Source: Edaphochlamys debaryana
Taxonomy: Eukaryota > Chlorophyta > Chlorophyceae > Chlamydomonadales
DNA length: 64,000 bases
Assembly: GCA_016858145.1 (NCBI GenBank)
Contig: JAEHOE010000020.1
Location: 620,001 to 684,000, forward strand
Direction: 5' to 3'
The position numbers were made by a program, and so were the translations under genes. Positions 9,870 to 22,045 of this stretch are shown in pieces. Below the pieces are notes generated by a model. The model made no database searches. It was not told the DNA's origin and saw only the letters and a list, made by a program, of their open reading frames with translations. The stretch's first letter is position 1. The number at the start of each line of letters is the position of its first letter.

Positions 9870-11368
9870 CTGGAGCATGAGATGCCGCCAACCAGGTGGG
9901 CCTGATGGGGAATCGCCAAGGCCAAGGGCTTGTGATGAGATGCGGAGCAGCGCTCAGAGTGCAAGGGGCAGGCAGGGTAGTGAAGCCAGCCAGCCTACCC
10001 AATGCACCGCCAGCTCCCTCGGTCCCCCGGTCGCCAGGGCCAGCCCGCCCTGGCCGCTGCCTCCCGACGGCCCCCGCTCCTGCCCTCACCGCCCGCTGGG
10101 CCTCTCTGGTCTCTGCCCCAAGCGGAGGGCCTCCAGCCTGCTGCGGGACCGGCTGGGGGCGATAGCGGCGTGGTGGGCCCCCTCCGCTGAGCAGAGCCCC
10201 CTACCTGCACCGTGCCCCTCACCGCCAGCGGGAGCCTCGTGCGGTGGTGGGATTCTCGCAGATCGTGGGGTCTGGGTCCCCTGTTTTGTCAGGAGCCTTG
10301 GTGAGGAGCCTTGCTGAGCAGGGCCCTGGGGCTCAGCAGGGCGTGCGTGGGGTTCATGCACCCCACAAACGTGTACCATCGTACGTATCTCGGCCGCCGC
10401 ATCCCACGGTTCGAATGCGCCCTCCGTCACTTTCGGCCATACACTGCAGCTGCCAGGAACTACCACTCTGGCCAGTGGCAAGCTGCCCAATGCGGATCCT
10501 GCCTCCGGTATGGAACGCCCGGGTGCGGACGTGCCAGGGGACGTGCCGTAGCCTAAACTGCTGCCCAGCAGGCAACCGTGCGGGCCCGCCTCCGCGCATC
10601 GTACGGTGCTGCCCTGCCAGGACCGCGCCGGGCTTTACACATTCCGGTGTTTGTGAACACCGTCCTTTCCGCGACCCGCTTCCTCTGTGCCCCGGGCCAC
10701 GCCCTGCACCGCCTCCTCCCGCTTATGTGCACCGGAAGGACCGGAACCCGCCGGTCAGATCTACCCTTGCTTCGCACGACACAGGTGTATCTGCCGCATG
10801 CATCACAACGTTCGGTCTACCTGATACTCGCCTTGTTGCTCTAGGCCCTCACACGTCACACGCACTCATGCCCCCCCCCGCCCCCGCACATTGCGGCCGC
10901 CCCCCGCAAAGCTCAGACATACCGTATGTACAAGAGCAGACGCATAGTCATGAGCACTGGACAGCTAGCAGACCGTCCCTGCTTGCGCTTGTGTACCGGT
11001 ACCACAAACTTTAAACGCCAATCAGCAGGGCGGCATCTACACGTCTGCTCAGGACCTCACCGGGACTGGGGGCGCATACCTCTACTCCATGCTCCGAACC
11101 GGTCGCCACTGTTTCTTCGCATGGCCTTACGGTACCCATGGGGGCTATCTCAGCTCCCGTTATTGTTTTTGCACGCTAACTTCGTGCTCTTTGCGCGAAG
11201 GCCCGCAACCCGGCCCCGTCACTCCTCACCTTGCACCCCGGAGCCTAAGCTCACACACCCCTACCGACGAGTCCATCATCAAACCTCTGCCTGCCGTTAT
11301 CGCCTGCCTGCCGTAGGCTTGCTTTCCGCTTCCTGGGTCGATAGCAGGCTCCCAAGTTCCCGCACCCC
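9870..11368. other. Spacer between unit 1 and unit 2
   Basis: No gene is supported. The segment shares blocks in the same order with the spacers after unit 2 (about 16,000-17,350) and unit 3 (about 22,100-23,050). Shared blocks include GGGCCAGCCCGCCCTGGCCG, a GTTTGTGAACACCG block and a CTGCAGCTGCCAGGA block. These are duplicated array DNA. Plus-strand ORFs of up to 256 codons cross it but change frame between copies. Confidence 0.6.
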
Positions 11369-14300
11369 TCAGCCCAGCACGGCATCAGTCAGCTGCACCC
11401 GCGCGTTCCGGCTGCCGTACCCGATGGGTGCGCCGCACTCGGGGCATGTTGCATCCGCCTCGGGGGAGCCGCACTCGCCCACCATGTACACGTGGCCGTT
11501 GGCGCACCTGCGGTGTACGGTGTACGACAGGTAGGTAGGACGGAGGCATGCGGCCTCACAAGCTTATGGCCTAGGTGCAGGGACTGCAGACCAAGCACGA
11601 TTCACCTTCGCTGGGACCCCTGCTGGGACCACCCCAACGTCACTTCATATGGCTTTCCCTGCCGCACCTGTACAGATGGCCGGCCAGGATCCGGGTGTTG
11701 TACGATATCCGGTGCCCCGAATGAATCTCGCCCCGCGCCATGGCCTCCACGATGTCCCGTAACTCCCCCGAGCGCTTGAGCTGCCGACCGAGCGGGTGAG
11801 CGGAGGCGCAAACAGCTAGCGGTGTGAGCACGGGTGAGGCCCCTGTTCAGGCACGGGAGTTTGGGGCGGCCCCTCCCTATCCCTACCTGCTCGCGCCACT
11901 GCGCCGCCTGCGCCGCCGTCCGCCGGATGCCGCTCAGGGGACCCTCGTCGGCCCCGGGGGCGGCGGCGGGCTGCGTTCCAGCGGGGTTCAGGGCCGCCTC
12001 GGCCTCCGCCGCAAGCGCCTGGACCTGTTGGCCACCCCGGACACAATGTAAACCGTCGAAATTCCGTCCATTCATCCTAATCCAGCTTGCTGAGCTCACT
12101 TCTCAGCACATGCTACGTACCTCGTCCAGGAGCTCCTCCTGCTGCCGCCTGATCGCCTTGTTGTCGCCCAGCCCAGCCTGCGTTTGGAAGGGCTTGCCGG
12201 CCTGGAGGAAGGCCACTCGGGACAGCTGCAGGGCCATGCGGCCCGCGGCCCGGTCCACCACCCCGCCGCCGTTCTGGGTGCCCTTTGAGGCCTCATCACC
12301 GCCGGCTGGGGCGTGCCAGGCAGCACTTCGCGCCTCGAGCAGCATCCCTCCCTGCAGTGTGCGGTGTGCATTGCGCACGCGGGACCGCTCAAGGTCAGCG
12401 TTGGAGGGCAGGTGCTGGGCGTACGGATGGAAGCACATGCACGGTTGCCAGCACGCACTTAAGCAAGCCCTCCCTCCACGCATGTGCGCAACCTGCTGCC
12501 TACCCGGTCCAGCAGATCCCCCTGACGCTGCCGTACATCGTGCACGGCGGCGCGGCTCTTCATGTACGGCACGGATGCCTCGAGCTGCGCCACTCGAGCC
12601 AAGATGAGGCTCAGGAAAGCCCCCGTCAGGCGGTCAGCCATGCGGGGTTCCAGTCTTCCGGGCGAACCTAAGGCCATGGCTCCCGCCTGCGACAGCGCCG
12701 GCTCACTCCAGCGCTCCGCGCGGGCGTTGAGCTTGCTGCGGAAGCGGGTGGCCTGCGTGTGAGGGGGCAAAAGTTGTCGCATCACGCAATGCGGGGCGTG
12801 GTAGAACTGGAACATATATAGCATCTACCAGTGCCTCTTAGTAACCCTGCACACCTGGCTTCGGAGCAGCGTTGAAGTCCGCCCGTTGTCAGGGTACGGC
12901 GGGAGGGTCGCTTGAAGGCCTGAGGCGGGATAAGTCCGGGGTGTCAGGGCACGGGTTAGCTGATTGGAGCTGAGGCAACGCAACCCGGCCCCTGTCGCCC
13001 CCACGCCCATCCTTTCCGCTTCCCTGCTGCCTAGGCTGCCCGCCCTAATTCGGGCCCATCCCGCCTACCCGTGCTTGCGATGCGGTTCACCAGCGCAGCC
13101 GCATCCAGGTGTGCGCACTGGGCCTCCCACACCGCCCTTGCGTCAGCCGGGGGCAGTGCGGCCAGCGCCGCCTCCGCCGCCTCCAGGCGGCTGCGGGCGC
13201 TGGGGCCCTTCTCCGCCGTCAATGGCACGGGCAGGCCAAGTCTATCAAGCAGCAGCCCGGCGGCCGGGACCTGGGCCGCGCTGGCCCTGGGGCGGCCGTG
13301 GCCCCTGCTCTCCTCGGCTGCTGCTGCATCCGGGCCTGCGCTGTCGCCACCCCCGCGCACCTCCTCCGCAGCCACGAGGTTGCGGGCGCAGAAGAACGCC
13401 TCCTCGTAGACCTGCCTCTTGGGGCCCCTGGGCGGAGGCAGCACATAAGGTATGGCAAGGGCCTTGCATGGAAGACCGTCCACAGCTGTTTTAACACTAC
13501 TGGCCAGGTTGTGGAGGGGGCAGGGGGTCCGTACGTGAAAGAAGACTGGGCAAACGGCCCAAGCTACGTGCAGCGCTTGCGCACTCCGTAGAGGGACGCA
13601 CCTCCGTAGCAGCTTGGCGAGCTGAGTGTACGCCCCTGCCTCAGTCTCAGCCCTCTGCAGAGCTGTGACCAGCGGCTTGGTCGAAGGACTTAGCGTGGGG
13701 CAGCCCTGCTCGATGCCCGTCGGCTCCAGCCGCCAGCCACCCAGCTGCCCCTCTATCGCTTGCAGACGCTCTCCGCCCTGCTCTAGCCGCACGGCAGCGG
13801 CGGTCGCCATCATGCGGTCAATAAGGTCGAGCGCTGCCTTGTGGGTGGCACGGCGGTAGCGCCGCACGCCCCGAATGGGCTCCCTGATTAAAACCGGCGG
13901 CGGAAGGGTCGTCAGCTTAGTCAGGTTTGCATGGATAGCAGGTTCTGGGCCAGCTGCCCAACAAGGTGATCAATGTGGACTACTTTCGAGCACGCGTGCG
14001 ACCGGTTCGACCAGACTGCCAAGGCAGCACGCGGGCCCTCTCCGCACCTGCAGTCCGGGCAGCCCTTGACCTCGTCTTGGTCTGCGGTGGGGAGCGGCCG
14101 CAACCCCAGCCAGCGGCCGGGCCGGTCGCCCTCGGGCGGGGCTACGGAGTGGAAAGACGGTATGGGCGGAGTAGGCACAACCAGCAGACGCACGCACAGA
14201 GCTCCCGTCCTCCTCTGCACTCCTTGGCCACTCCACCCACCCACCCCTGTGGTAGAACCGTGTCTCCATGTCCAGCCATGCGTCCAGGGTGGATGCGGTG

Positions 14301-15470
14301 TATGCGTGGCCGCAGGGCAGGGCCACCAGGGGGTCAGCGTCCACCGCCGCATCGCTCAGAGAGGAGAAGGGGGTCAGGGACACCAGGTCAACAACCTGGC
14401 GGGGAAGGGGAGAGGAGCGGGAGCCCAGATGATCAGGCGCGAGCTTGGTGCAAGCAAGGTGCTGGTCAGAGCGTCGGGCCAGACGACGACGCAGGTGGGA
14501 TTGAGGCCGTGAGGCTCCACCCTAAGCGTTTACCAGGCGACAGGCCCACCCACCTGCTCTGCAACCCCAGCCGGTGTCTTGGTGGCGCAGTCCGGGTGTA
14601 TGCAGAAGTGATCGTATGGGCAGGGCTCCCCGCACAGCCCCGGGCAGCGGTGGCCGCAGGACAGCAGCTCTGAGCAGCGCTCGTCGCAGGGCAGCCTGCA
14701 AGGAACATTAACCGTTTGCGTGTGCGTGAGTCCATGATGCCCCTCTTGCCATGCCCTCCATCCCTCGCTTTGTCGTACCGCTGCTACTGTCAGGGTGTCT
14801 ATCTGCCCCCAGCAGACCGTTACGCACCGGTCACAGGGCGCCGGCGAGGGCGCGCAGCACGGACCCTGGTGCTCGCAGTTCCAGTCACACTCAGGAAAGT
14901 AGCTGATGCGAACAGAACCTGACGAAAGCATCTGCAGCCACCAACACAACGCGGACCAGAGGGGCTGGATGGCCGATCAGAGGCCACGGGGCTTTGGCTC
15001 GTCCCCCGGGGAAAGAATTCCTGCCGTAGAAGCCCATCCCTACCCAGCCCTTGAAGACATTGCCCACGTCACGGCTGATCCAAGATAACGGATTCTCGAG
15101 AGAGCTGCTGGCCGCGAGCGCCCAGGCCTTACTTGAGCTGCTCCTCCGTTAGCTTGGGGTTGCGCGACAGCTTGTAAAATCGCGTGACAGCCGGGCGCAG
15201 CTTGCGAGAGTTCTGGCCACTGCCCCTACTGCGGCTCCTGCTGCGGAGTTGAGCGGGGGCTTGGGCCCCGCGTGAGCGCGGCGCGGCTTCAGCGGGCTCG
15301 GCGGCATCCGCATCGCCCGAGGCAGCCCGGCAGGGGCCGACGAATCCCTGCCACGGGCTATGCTGATGCGGTCGATCGAGGACTAGCGGCGCTGGCGCGC
15401 GGGCTCCAACGCAGCACGGGCCCGAGCCAGAGGTCCGCGACGGTCGGAGTCCCGGCTGCCTGGAGAGCAT
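11369..15470 (-). pseudogene. Unit 2: short ZNFX1-like paralogue, frameshifted in exon 1
   Basis: ATG at 15470 (MLSRQPGLRPSRT). Head exon, NF-X1 exons at about 14,890-14,825 and 14,697-14,550, RING-like exon at about 14,395-14,250 and CPDCR exon at about 14,135-14,040. Helical exons follow at about 13,885-13,605, 13,425-13,070, 12,755-12,510, 12,350-12,125, 12,030-11,890 and 11,785-11,668, and the RZ exon ends with TGA at 11369. All zinc ligands are retained. The lesion is in the head exon: after EEQLK four extra bases (plus-strand CTT-A-CTT at about 15,128-15,134) create an in-frame TAA. The same change creates an AA|GTAAGG donor-like site. It is either a pseudogene or, less likely, a copy with a new splice choice. 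The rest of the reading frame is well preserved, so inactivation is recent. Confidence 0.8.
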
Positions 15471-15699
15471 AGCTGCGTGCTAGCTGGTAACCAGGTGTAG
15501 CTTGTGAGCATCTGGGGAGTGCTTCTAGACCAAGGAGCTCGAGGGCCGCGACTTTGCCTCGGGCCCATCCCAGGTTGCACCCTCAAATCCGCTCGAGGCA
15601 CCCGCGCAAGCAGACGCCGCTGCAGAGCGTTCAGCACACCTACCAGAACTCCACCATATGCACAGATTGCCTTGAGCTCACAACTCCACAGGCAGTTTC

Positions 15700-15990
15700 G
15701 GCAACTGGCTCGCGAGCGCCTCTGCCCTGGTTGGACGGCCGGCATGCGATCTACAGCTACACTCTTTGTCCCTGAGATCCTCGCGTGGCGCCGGCGGTGT
15801 CGCTTCCGGGAGTGTCGCTTCGAAGCTGGCCCCCACCCGACACCGGTGGACACCGGCCCCCACCGGCCCGACACCGGCCCCCACCGGCCCTCACCCGGCC
15901 CCCACCCGGCACCGGCCAGCCCCGAGCGGGCTCCCCTTTTCCGCACCGCTAGCCCCCTGCACTGCCAGCCCCCTCAGCTGAGCTGAGGAA
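15700..15990 (+). pseudogene. Unit 2 remnant of ubiquitin-like gene exon 1
   Basis: Aligns with the unit 1 remnant, but five bases that include the ATG are deleted (GCAACTGACGATGCTCG becomes GCAACTGGCTCG). It also has a local expansion of CACCGGCCCC-type repeats at about 15,835-15,910. No ubiquitin-like core follows. Confidence 0.55.
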
Positions 15991-17358
15991 AATTCAAACG
16001 GTTCCCGCCGTCCGGCCCCTTCCGGGCCCCATCGGGGGCTCCCGGCGCCGTGTCGTGACAGGAGCTTGAGACGCAGCCAACCAGGTGGACCTGATGGGGA
16101 CTCGGCAAGGCCAAGGGCTTATGATGCTCTGTGGGGCAGCGCTCAAGGGCAAGGGGCAGGCAGGGTAGTGAAGCCAGCCAGCCTACCCAATGCACCGCCA
16201 GCTCCCTCGGTCCCCCGGTCGCCAGGGCCAGCCCGCCCTGGCCGCTGCCTCCCGACGGCCCCCGCTCCTTCCCCGCCTCCCCCCGCAGGGCCGCTGTGCC
16301 CCCAAGTAGCCCGCGGGACCAGCTGCGGGCGAGATAGCGGCGTGGTGGGCCCCCTCCGCTGAGCAGAGCCCCGTACCTGCACCACCCCCGTCACCGCCAG
16401 CGGGAGCCTCGTGCGCTGGTGGTATCCTCGCATTTCTTGGGGCCTGGGTTCCCTGCCTTGTCAGGAGCTTACGAGGTAGCCACCAAGGGGATGTAGGGTG
16501 GGAGTGGTGAGGGTCCAGCAAGGCGTGGGGCCTAAGCACACTACAACGGCAAACTCGCCCTCACGGCAGGGAAGGGGGCAGCCTGAACGACCCGGACGTT
16601 CAATTGCGGACCGTTCATCCCACCAGTCGGCTGCTCCCGATGTGCCTTGGACCCAGCACTGCAGCTGCCAGGAGCTACAGTTGTGGCTGCAGTCCTGCCT
16701 CCGCTATTGGAGGCCCGCCGGGTGCGGTCGGGCACCCATGCAGGCCCACCCTTCGCGCACCGAGTGATGCTATCCTGCCAGGACCGCTCCGGGCCTTTCA
16801 TATTTCGGTGTTTGTTAACACCGCCCTCTTCGGGAACCACTTCCTCTGTGCGCTTGGGCCACGCCCGGCACAGCCTCGACGGCCTCGTGTCCGTGTGCGC
16901 CGGTGCGATCTATCTACCCATCGCCCGCCACTTGTCCATCTGCCCCATGCACCACAACCTTAACGTACGGTATCCATCACCCATGGCGGGGCCCGCCGGC
17001 GGGGTTTGGCCCTTGCAGCCGCCCGGGGTCTGCCTGATACACGGCTTCTTGCTCTGGGCCCATTACACCCTCTCCGCCCACAAACGCTGCTGCCGTCCAA
17101 CCTCGCCGCCCCCGTGTCTGGCCGTTGCCTGCGCCCTCGGCAGGCAGCCCCACTTCCCCAGCCTCCCCAGCCTCACACGTGCACGCTCTACCGCCTCGCT
17201 CACAACAGGGCCCTTTGCGCGTGACCTCTGCCCACCTGCCCGGCGCATACATGCCTGTGCCCAAGGCGTGACCGGGCCTTCGTCGTATGCATGGCGTCAC
17301 AAGCCCTACGAACTACACTGGGCTCCTGGATCTAGCCGCCACAGGTTCCCCGCACCCG
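15991..17358. other. Spacer between unit 2 and unit 3
   Basis: No gene is supported. It carries the same ordered blocks as the 9.9-11.3 kb spacer. A TTACA at 17,063-17,067 (TGTAA on the minus strand) lies about 295 bp past the unit 3 stop codon and could be its polyadenylation signal. Confidence 0.5.
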
Positions 17359-20300
17359 TTAGCCCAGCACGGCATCCGTCAGCTGCACTCGCGCATTCCT
17401 GCTGCCGTACCCGATGGGTGCACCGCACTCGGGGCATACCGCCCCCTCCTCGGGCGAGCCGCATGCGTTCACCATGTACACGTGGCCGTTGGGGCACCTG
17501 CGCAGGGCACGGAGAGCCTGTGAGCCACACATGGACGGACGTATCTAGCATCAACGGGCCCAGCCCATATCACGCCCCACCATATCCAGGGGTGTCGACA
17601 CCCCTGAAGCCCTTTCCCCCCCAACGACCACGCCCAGATGCCTCGCCGGTGTGACGACCTCCCCACGCCACGGCAGCCATGACATTCCCGACTGTGACCC
17701 TGACAGTCACTTCCCCTTCTCCCGCTGGCCCCCGTCCATACCAAACGCACCGGTACAGGTGGTCCGCCAGGAAGTGGGTCAGGTTGGCGCTCCAGCCGTA
17801 CCGGGAGTCGAAGTCGCCCCGCGCCATGGCCTCCACGATGCCCCGCAGCTCCCCCGAGCGCCGGAGCTGCGGGGGACAGGGGTACGGGCCGGGATGCAGC
17901 ATTGTACGTACAAGTGAGGCTGTCCCGAGTCATGGTGAGCTGTTCATGGATAGCCCGCCGAGCTACAGGCCCTGGTGCAGACTTCGTTCGCAGCAGCGCT
18001 CGGGCCGTGTGCCAGTTCTTCCCATCCCTTCCGCACCTGCTCCCGCCACTGGGCCGCCTGCTCCGCCATCCGCCGCACGCGCTGCAGGGGGCCCTCGCCG
18101 GCCCTGCTGCCGGAGCCTCCTGCCGGGGCATCAGGGCTGGCGTTGTCGGCGGAGGGCTGCGGGCCGGACGAGAGGATGGCGGCCTCCGCCTGCGCCCCCT
18201 GTGCTTGGACCTGCGTGGTGGAAGAACCGGAAGGGCGGGTCAGGGAGCGGACAAGCAGGCGCCCCCAGCCATTCCCCGCCCACTCCGTCCTCCTCGCCCA
18301 CCCCGCAAGACGGGCCTCTCGCGCCCCTCGGAAACGAACCCCGTCCCTAGGCCTGACCTCATCCAACAGCGCCTCCTGCTGCCGTCTGACGTCATTGTAG
18401 TCAGCCATGTACGACCGGATGATGAAGGGCTTGCTGGCCTGCAGGAAGGCCACGCGGGACAGCTGCAGGGCCATGCGCCCCACCGCCAGCACCCCGCCGG
18501 CACCGCCGCCGCCGCGAGCCCCGCCGTCGGCCGTGGTGCCCCACTCTGCGCCCAGCTCGTCCAGCAGTGTCTCGCACTGCGTGCGCGTGGGGGCAGAGAG
18601 GGGGGGGGGAAGGGGGAGGTAACGCAGGCCTTAGGGGACGCCTAGCCTGCAGGTGATGGGCGGGGCGGAGTTGAGGCGGGGCGGCTGTGCAGCAAACCCT
18701 TGCAACCAGAAGGGCAAGCGAGCCCCGCATGCATGTATGGTAGTACCGGTATTGCCTGTCCTGCCGTACCTCGTCGAGCAGCCGCTCCTGCGCTGGCGCT
18801 CTTCAGGTGGGGCACGGCCGCCTGCAGCCGCGCCACGCGCGCCAGCGTCAGGTCCAGGACGGCCCCCACCAGGCGCTCCGCGGTGCGGGGCGCCCGGCCC
18901 GCGGCCGTCAGGGCCACGGCGGCTGCTTGCGACAGTGCTGGCTCGGTCAGGCGGTCTGAGCGGTCGAGGAGCGTGCTGCGGAAGCGAGTGGCCTGCAAGC
19001 CAGAGGAAAAGAGCGAGAGGGGGCTTCATTCCCGGCCCGTGCGCTTGACTCTGAGGCGCGTCATGTGCGCACCTGGCGTTTGAGCGGAGCTGGAACATCG
19101 GTTGGGAGGTCTCCCTGGAGACCTGCAAGGGGCATGCGGCCGGCGCACGAGTGGGGTCGAGATGGCCGGCATCTGCTGTCGTCGGCATCTGTCGGAACGG
19201 CATCCTGCTGCCCCATGCCCTCAGAAGCAAGCTGTACGCACCCGTGCTTGCGATGCGGTTCACCAGCGCCGCCGCATCCAGGTGTGCGCACTGGGCCTCC
19301 CACTCCGCCCTAGCGTCAGCCGCCGGCAGTGCGGACAGCGCCGCCTCCGCTGCCTCCAGGCGGCTGCGGGCGCTTGGGCCGGCATCCACTGCAGCCCCCT
19401 TGGGACCCGCTCCAAGACCCTTCATGCTGCTTTGCCCAGCTTGCATCGCTGCTGATGAGCTGGCGGCATGCAGTGCTGACGGGGGTCCGCTGGGCGTCTG
19501 CTGACCTTCGGGAATGCCTTCCGCAAGCAGCCGTTCCCTGGCAAGGGCAACAGCCGCCTCGTAGACCTTTGCCTTGGGACCCCTGAGAAGGGCAGTTGGG
19601 GCAGGAGCGCGGATGAGGCAGGTGACCCGCAGCAGTGTAGAGCCGACGACCAGTACCCTTCAGCAGCACCGGACATGGCCCTACGTCTCCACAACGCACA
19701 ATGCCCTCTCCGAAACCATGTGGGCACAGAGCTAGGCTTCCGTGGTACCTCCAACCCACGCACCTGCGCAGCAGCTTGGAGAGCTGCAGATACGCCTCAG
19801 CCTCCGTCTCGGTCTGCTGCAGTGCTTTGAGCATGGGGACAGTCGAGGGCTTGAGCGTGGCTCGCTCTCCCTCGGCTGCGGGCTCCAGCCGCCAGCCGCC
19901 CAGCTGCCCCTCCACCTCGCTCCTTGAGCCGCTCCTTGCCCTTCTCAAGCCGCACGACACAGGAGGTTGTGAACATGCGGTCAATCAGATCCAGGCCGGC
20001 TTTGAGCGTGGCACGGCGGTAGCGGTAAACGCCACGGATGGGCTCCCTGCTTGGGTGCAAGGGCGAGAGGTGCGGCAGTTGCAGTTGCCGTGGGCGGCGA
20101 GAGCATGCTCATGCGCATGGACAAAGCGTGCGTGGCGCACTACGGTAGCTAGGTCCGATGCTGTCAGGCCGAAACCCAACACAAGTGCAGCACGCGGACT
20201 CCAGGTGTGACGGGCAACGGCGCACCTGTCCGCACCTGCACTCCGGGCAGCCCTTGAGCTCGTCTTGGTCTGCGGTGGGGAGCGGCCGCAACCCCAGCCA

Positions 20301-21571
20301 GCGGCCGGGCCGGTCGCCCTCGGGCGGGGCTGCGGAGGGGAAGGCGGGGCTGTTAGGGGCAGCCGCAGGAGCGCTCACCACCTCTGCACGCACCCCCCTG
20401 GCCGCCCCACCCACCTCTCTCGTAGAACCGTGTCTCCATGTCCAGCCATGCGTCCAGGGTGGATGCGGTGTATGCGTGGCCGCAGGGCAGGGCCACCAGG
20501 GGGTCAGCGTCCACCGCCGCATCGCTCAGAGCGGAGAAGGGGGTCAGGGACACCAGGTCAACCACCTGGGGTTGGAGGGACGGGGGTGGCAAGTAGAGCA
20601 GGGGCAGAAGGTTAGAACCAAGCAAGGTACACAGAAGCGTGGTTGTAGAGCCATGCGACAGGGCCACCCACCTGCCCTGCAACCCCAGCCGGAGTCCTCA
20701 CCGCGCAGACCGGGTGGACGCAGAAGTCGACTGACGGGCAGGGCTCCCCGCACAGCCCCGGGCAGCGGTGGCCGCAGGGCCGCAGCTTGGTGCAGCGCTC
20801 GTCGCAGGGTAGCCTGCCAAAGGCAGGGGCAAGTAGCCAAGCACCTTCAAGCCCGTGGCGCCTGTACTGGGCACACTCATTAGCCCCCTTGAACCTTGGT
20901 GGGTGCCGGACCCTCCCGCCCTCCCCAGTCACCGGTCGCAGGGCACATCTGAAGGGGCACAGCACGGGCCTTGGTGCTCGCATGTCCACGTGCACTCTTT
21001 GTTGCGTCCGCCGGTATCGCCAAGATAGCCGAGCACGAGCGCCTGTGGGGAATGGGCCGGGTTAATTCCGAGCGCGGCGGCGAGCGATGGCGGTTTGCAG
21101 GCACGACGGCGGTTCCCACGTCGTGCCCAAGCCCCAGGCCAACACCCTCACATGGTCCCTGAAGATGTAATCTATGCTGCACCAGTGCGGCCATAACGGA
21201 TGCTCCAGAGCTCGGCCAGCGGCATTCACCCAGGCCTTCAGCTGCGCCTCCGTCAGCTGGGGGCTGCGCGACAGCTCGAGAAACCGTGTGACAGCCGGGC
21301 TCAGCTTGCGCACGTTCTGAGCACTGCCCTTGCTGCGGCTACTGCTGTGGGATCGAGAAGCGCCTCGGGCCCTGCGTGAGCGCGGCGCGGCTTCGGTCTC
21401 GGCGGCATCCGCATCGCCCGAGGCAGCCCGGCAGGGGCCGACGAGTCCCTGCCGCGTGCTGCTCTGATGCGGTCGAGCGAGGACTAGCGGCACTCGTGCG
21501 AGGGCTCCAGCGCAGCGCTGGCCCGCGCCAGAGGTCCGCGACGGTCGGAGTCCCGGCTGCCTGCAGAGCAT
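17359..21571 (-). pseudogene. Unit 3: short ZNFX1-like paralogue, frameshifted in a helical exon
   Basis: ATG at 21571 (MLCRQPGLRPSRT). The head exon runs to about 21,160. NF-X1 exons lie at about 21,000-20,930 and 20,815-20,670, the RING-like exon at about 20,565-20,420 and the CPECR exon at about 20,330-20,230. Helical exons follow and the RZ exon ends in TAA at 17359. In the RZ finger GECG is replaced by NACG, while CPECGAPIGYGSRN is kept. In the exon following GVYRYRRATLKAG, four extra bases (plus-strand CTC-G-CTC, about 19,916-19,922) shift the frame after KERLKE; the ancestral frame (EGQLGGWRLEP) resumes in another frame. Unit 4 has no insertion at this point. It is probably a pseudogene, although a truncated head/NF-X1/RING-like product is possible. 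Confidence 0.78.
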
Positions 21572-21805
21572 AGCTGCGTGCTAGCTGGTGATATGTGTAG
21601 CATGTGAGCATCTAGAGAGTGCTTTGGGGCTCGAGGGGGCCTGCGACTTGCCTCGGGGCCGATCCCGGTTGCACCCTCACTTCCACTCGAGGCACCCGCG
21701 CATACAGGTGCCAGGTGCCTGCTGCAAAGTGTTCAGCAAACACCCGATTTATATACACAGACGGTATCGAGCTCACAACTCCACAGGCAGTTTCGGCAAC
21801 TGGCC

Positions 21806-22045
21806 ATGGTCGCGCGAGCCTCTGCCACCCTGGATAGACGGGCGGGCATGCGATCTACAGCTGGCCTCTGTGACCTTGAGAGCCTCGCGTGGCGCCGGCG
21901 GTGTCGCTTCCGGGGGTGTCGCTTCGAAGCTGGCCCCCACCGCCATCCCGTCCCCTTGTTTGCACCGCCAGCCCCCAGTACTGCCAGCCCCCTCAGCTGA
22001 GCTGAACTCCCAGCACCGGCAGCAGAGGATCCCTCCCACACCTTC
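21806..22045 (+). pseudogene. Unit 3 remnant of ubiquitin-like gene exon 1
   Basis: ATG at 21806 matches the position of the unit 4 ubiquitin-like start. The downstream sequence aligns with the unit 1 remnant (PSAEL, HRQQRIPP) but in a different frame because of an early indel, so the exon is frameshifted. No ubiquitin-like core follows. Confidence 0.55.

Noticed and set aside
9990..10200. Ubiquitin-like core exons downstream of the unit 1 remnant
   Set aside because: A few words such as LRDQL resemble the RDLKLLLEQR region, but alignment is too weak and no LRGG end is present.
10244..11014. 256-codon plus-strand ORF in the unit 1-2 spacer
   Set aside because: Equivalent positions in the other spacers are conserved as DNA but not in frame.
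10926..11534. 202-codon plus-strand ORF overlapping the unit 2 RZ exon
   Set aside because: Antisense to a well-supported exon and without recognisable features.
13031..13867. 278-codon minus-strand ORF as a separate gene
   Set aside because: It is two helical exons of unit 2 with an open intron between them, not a separate gene.
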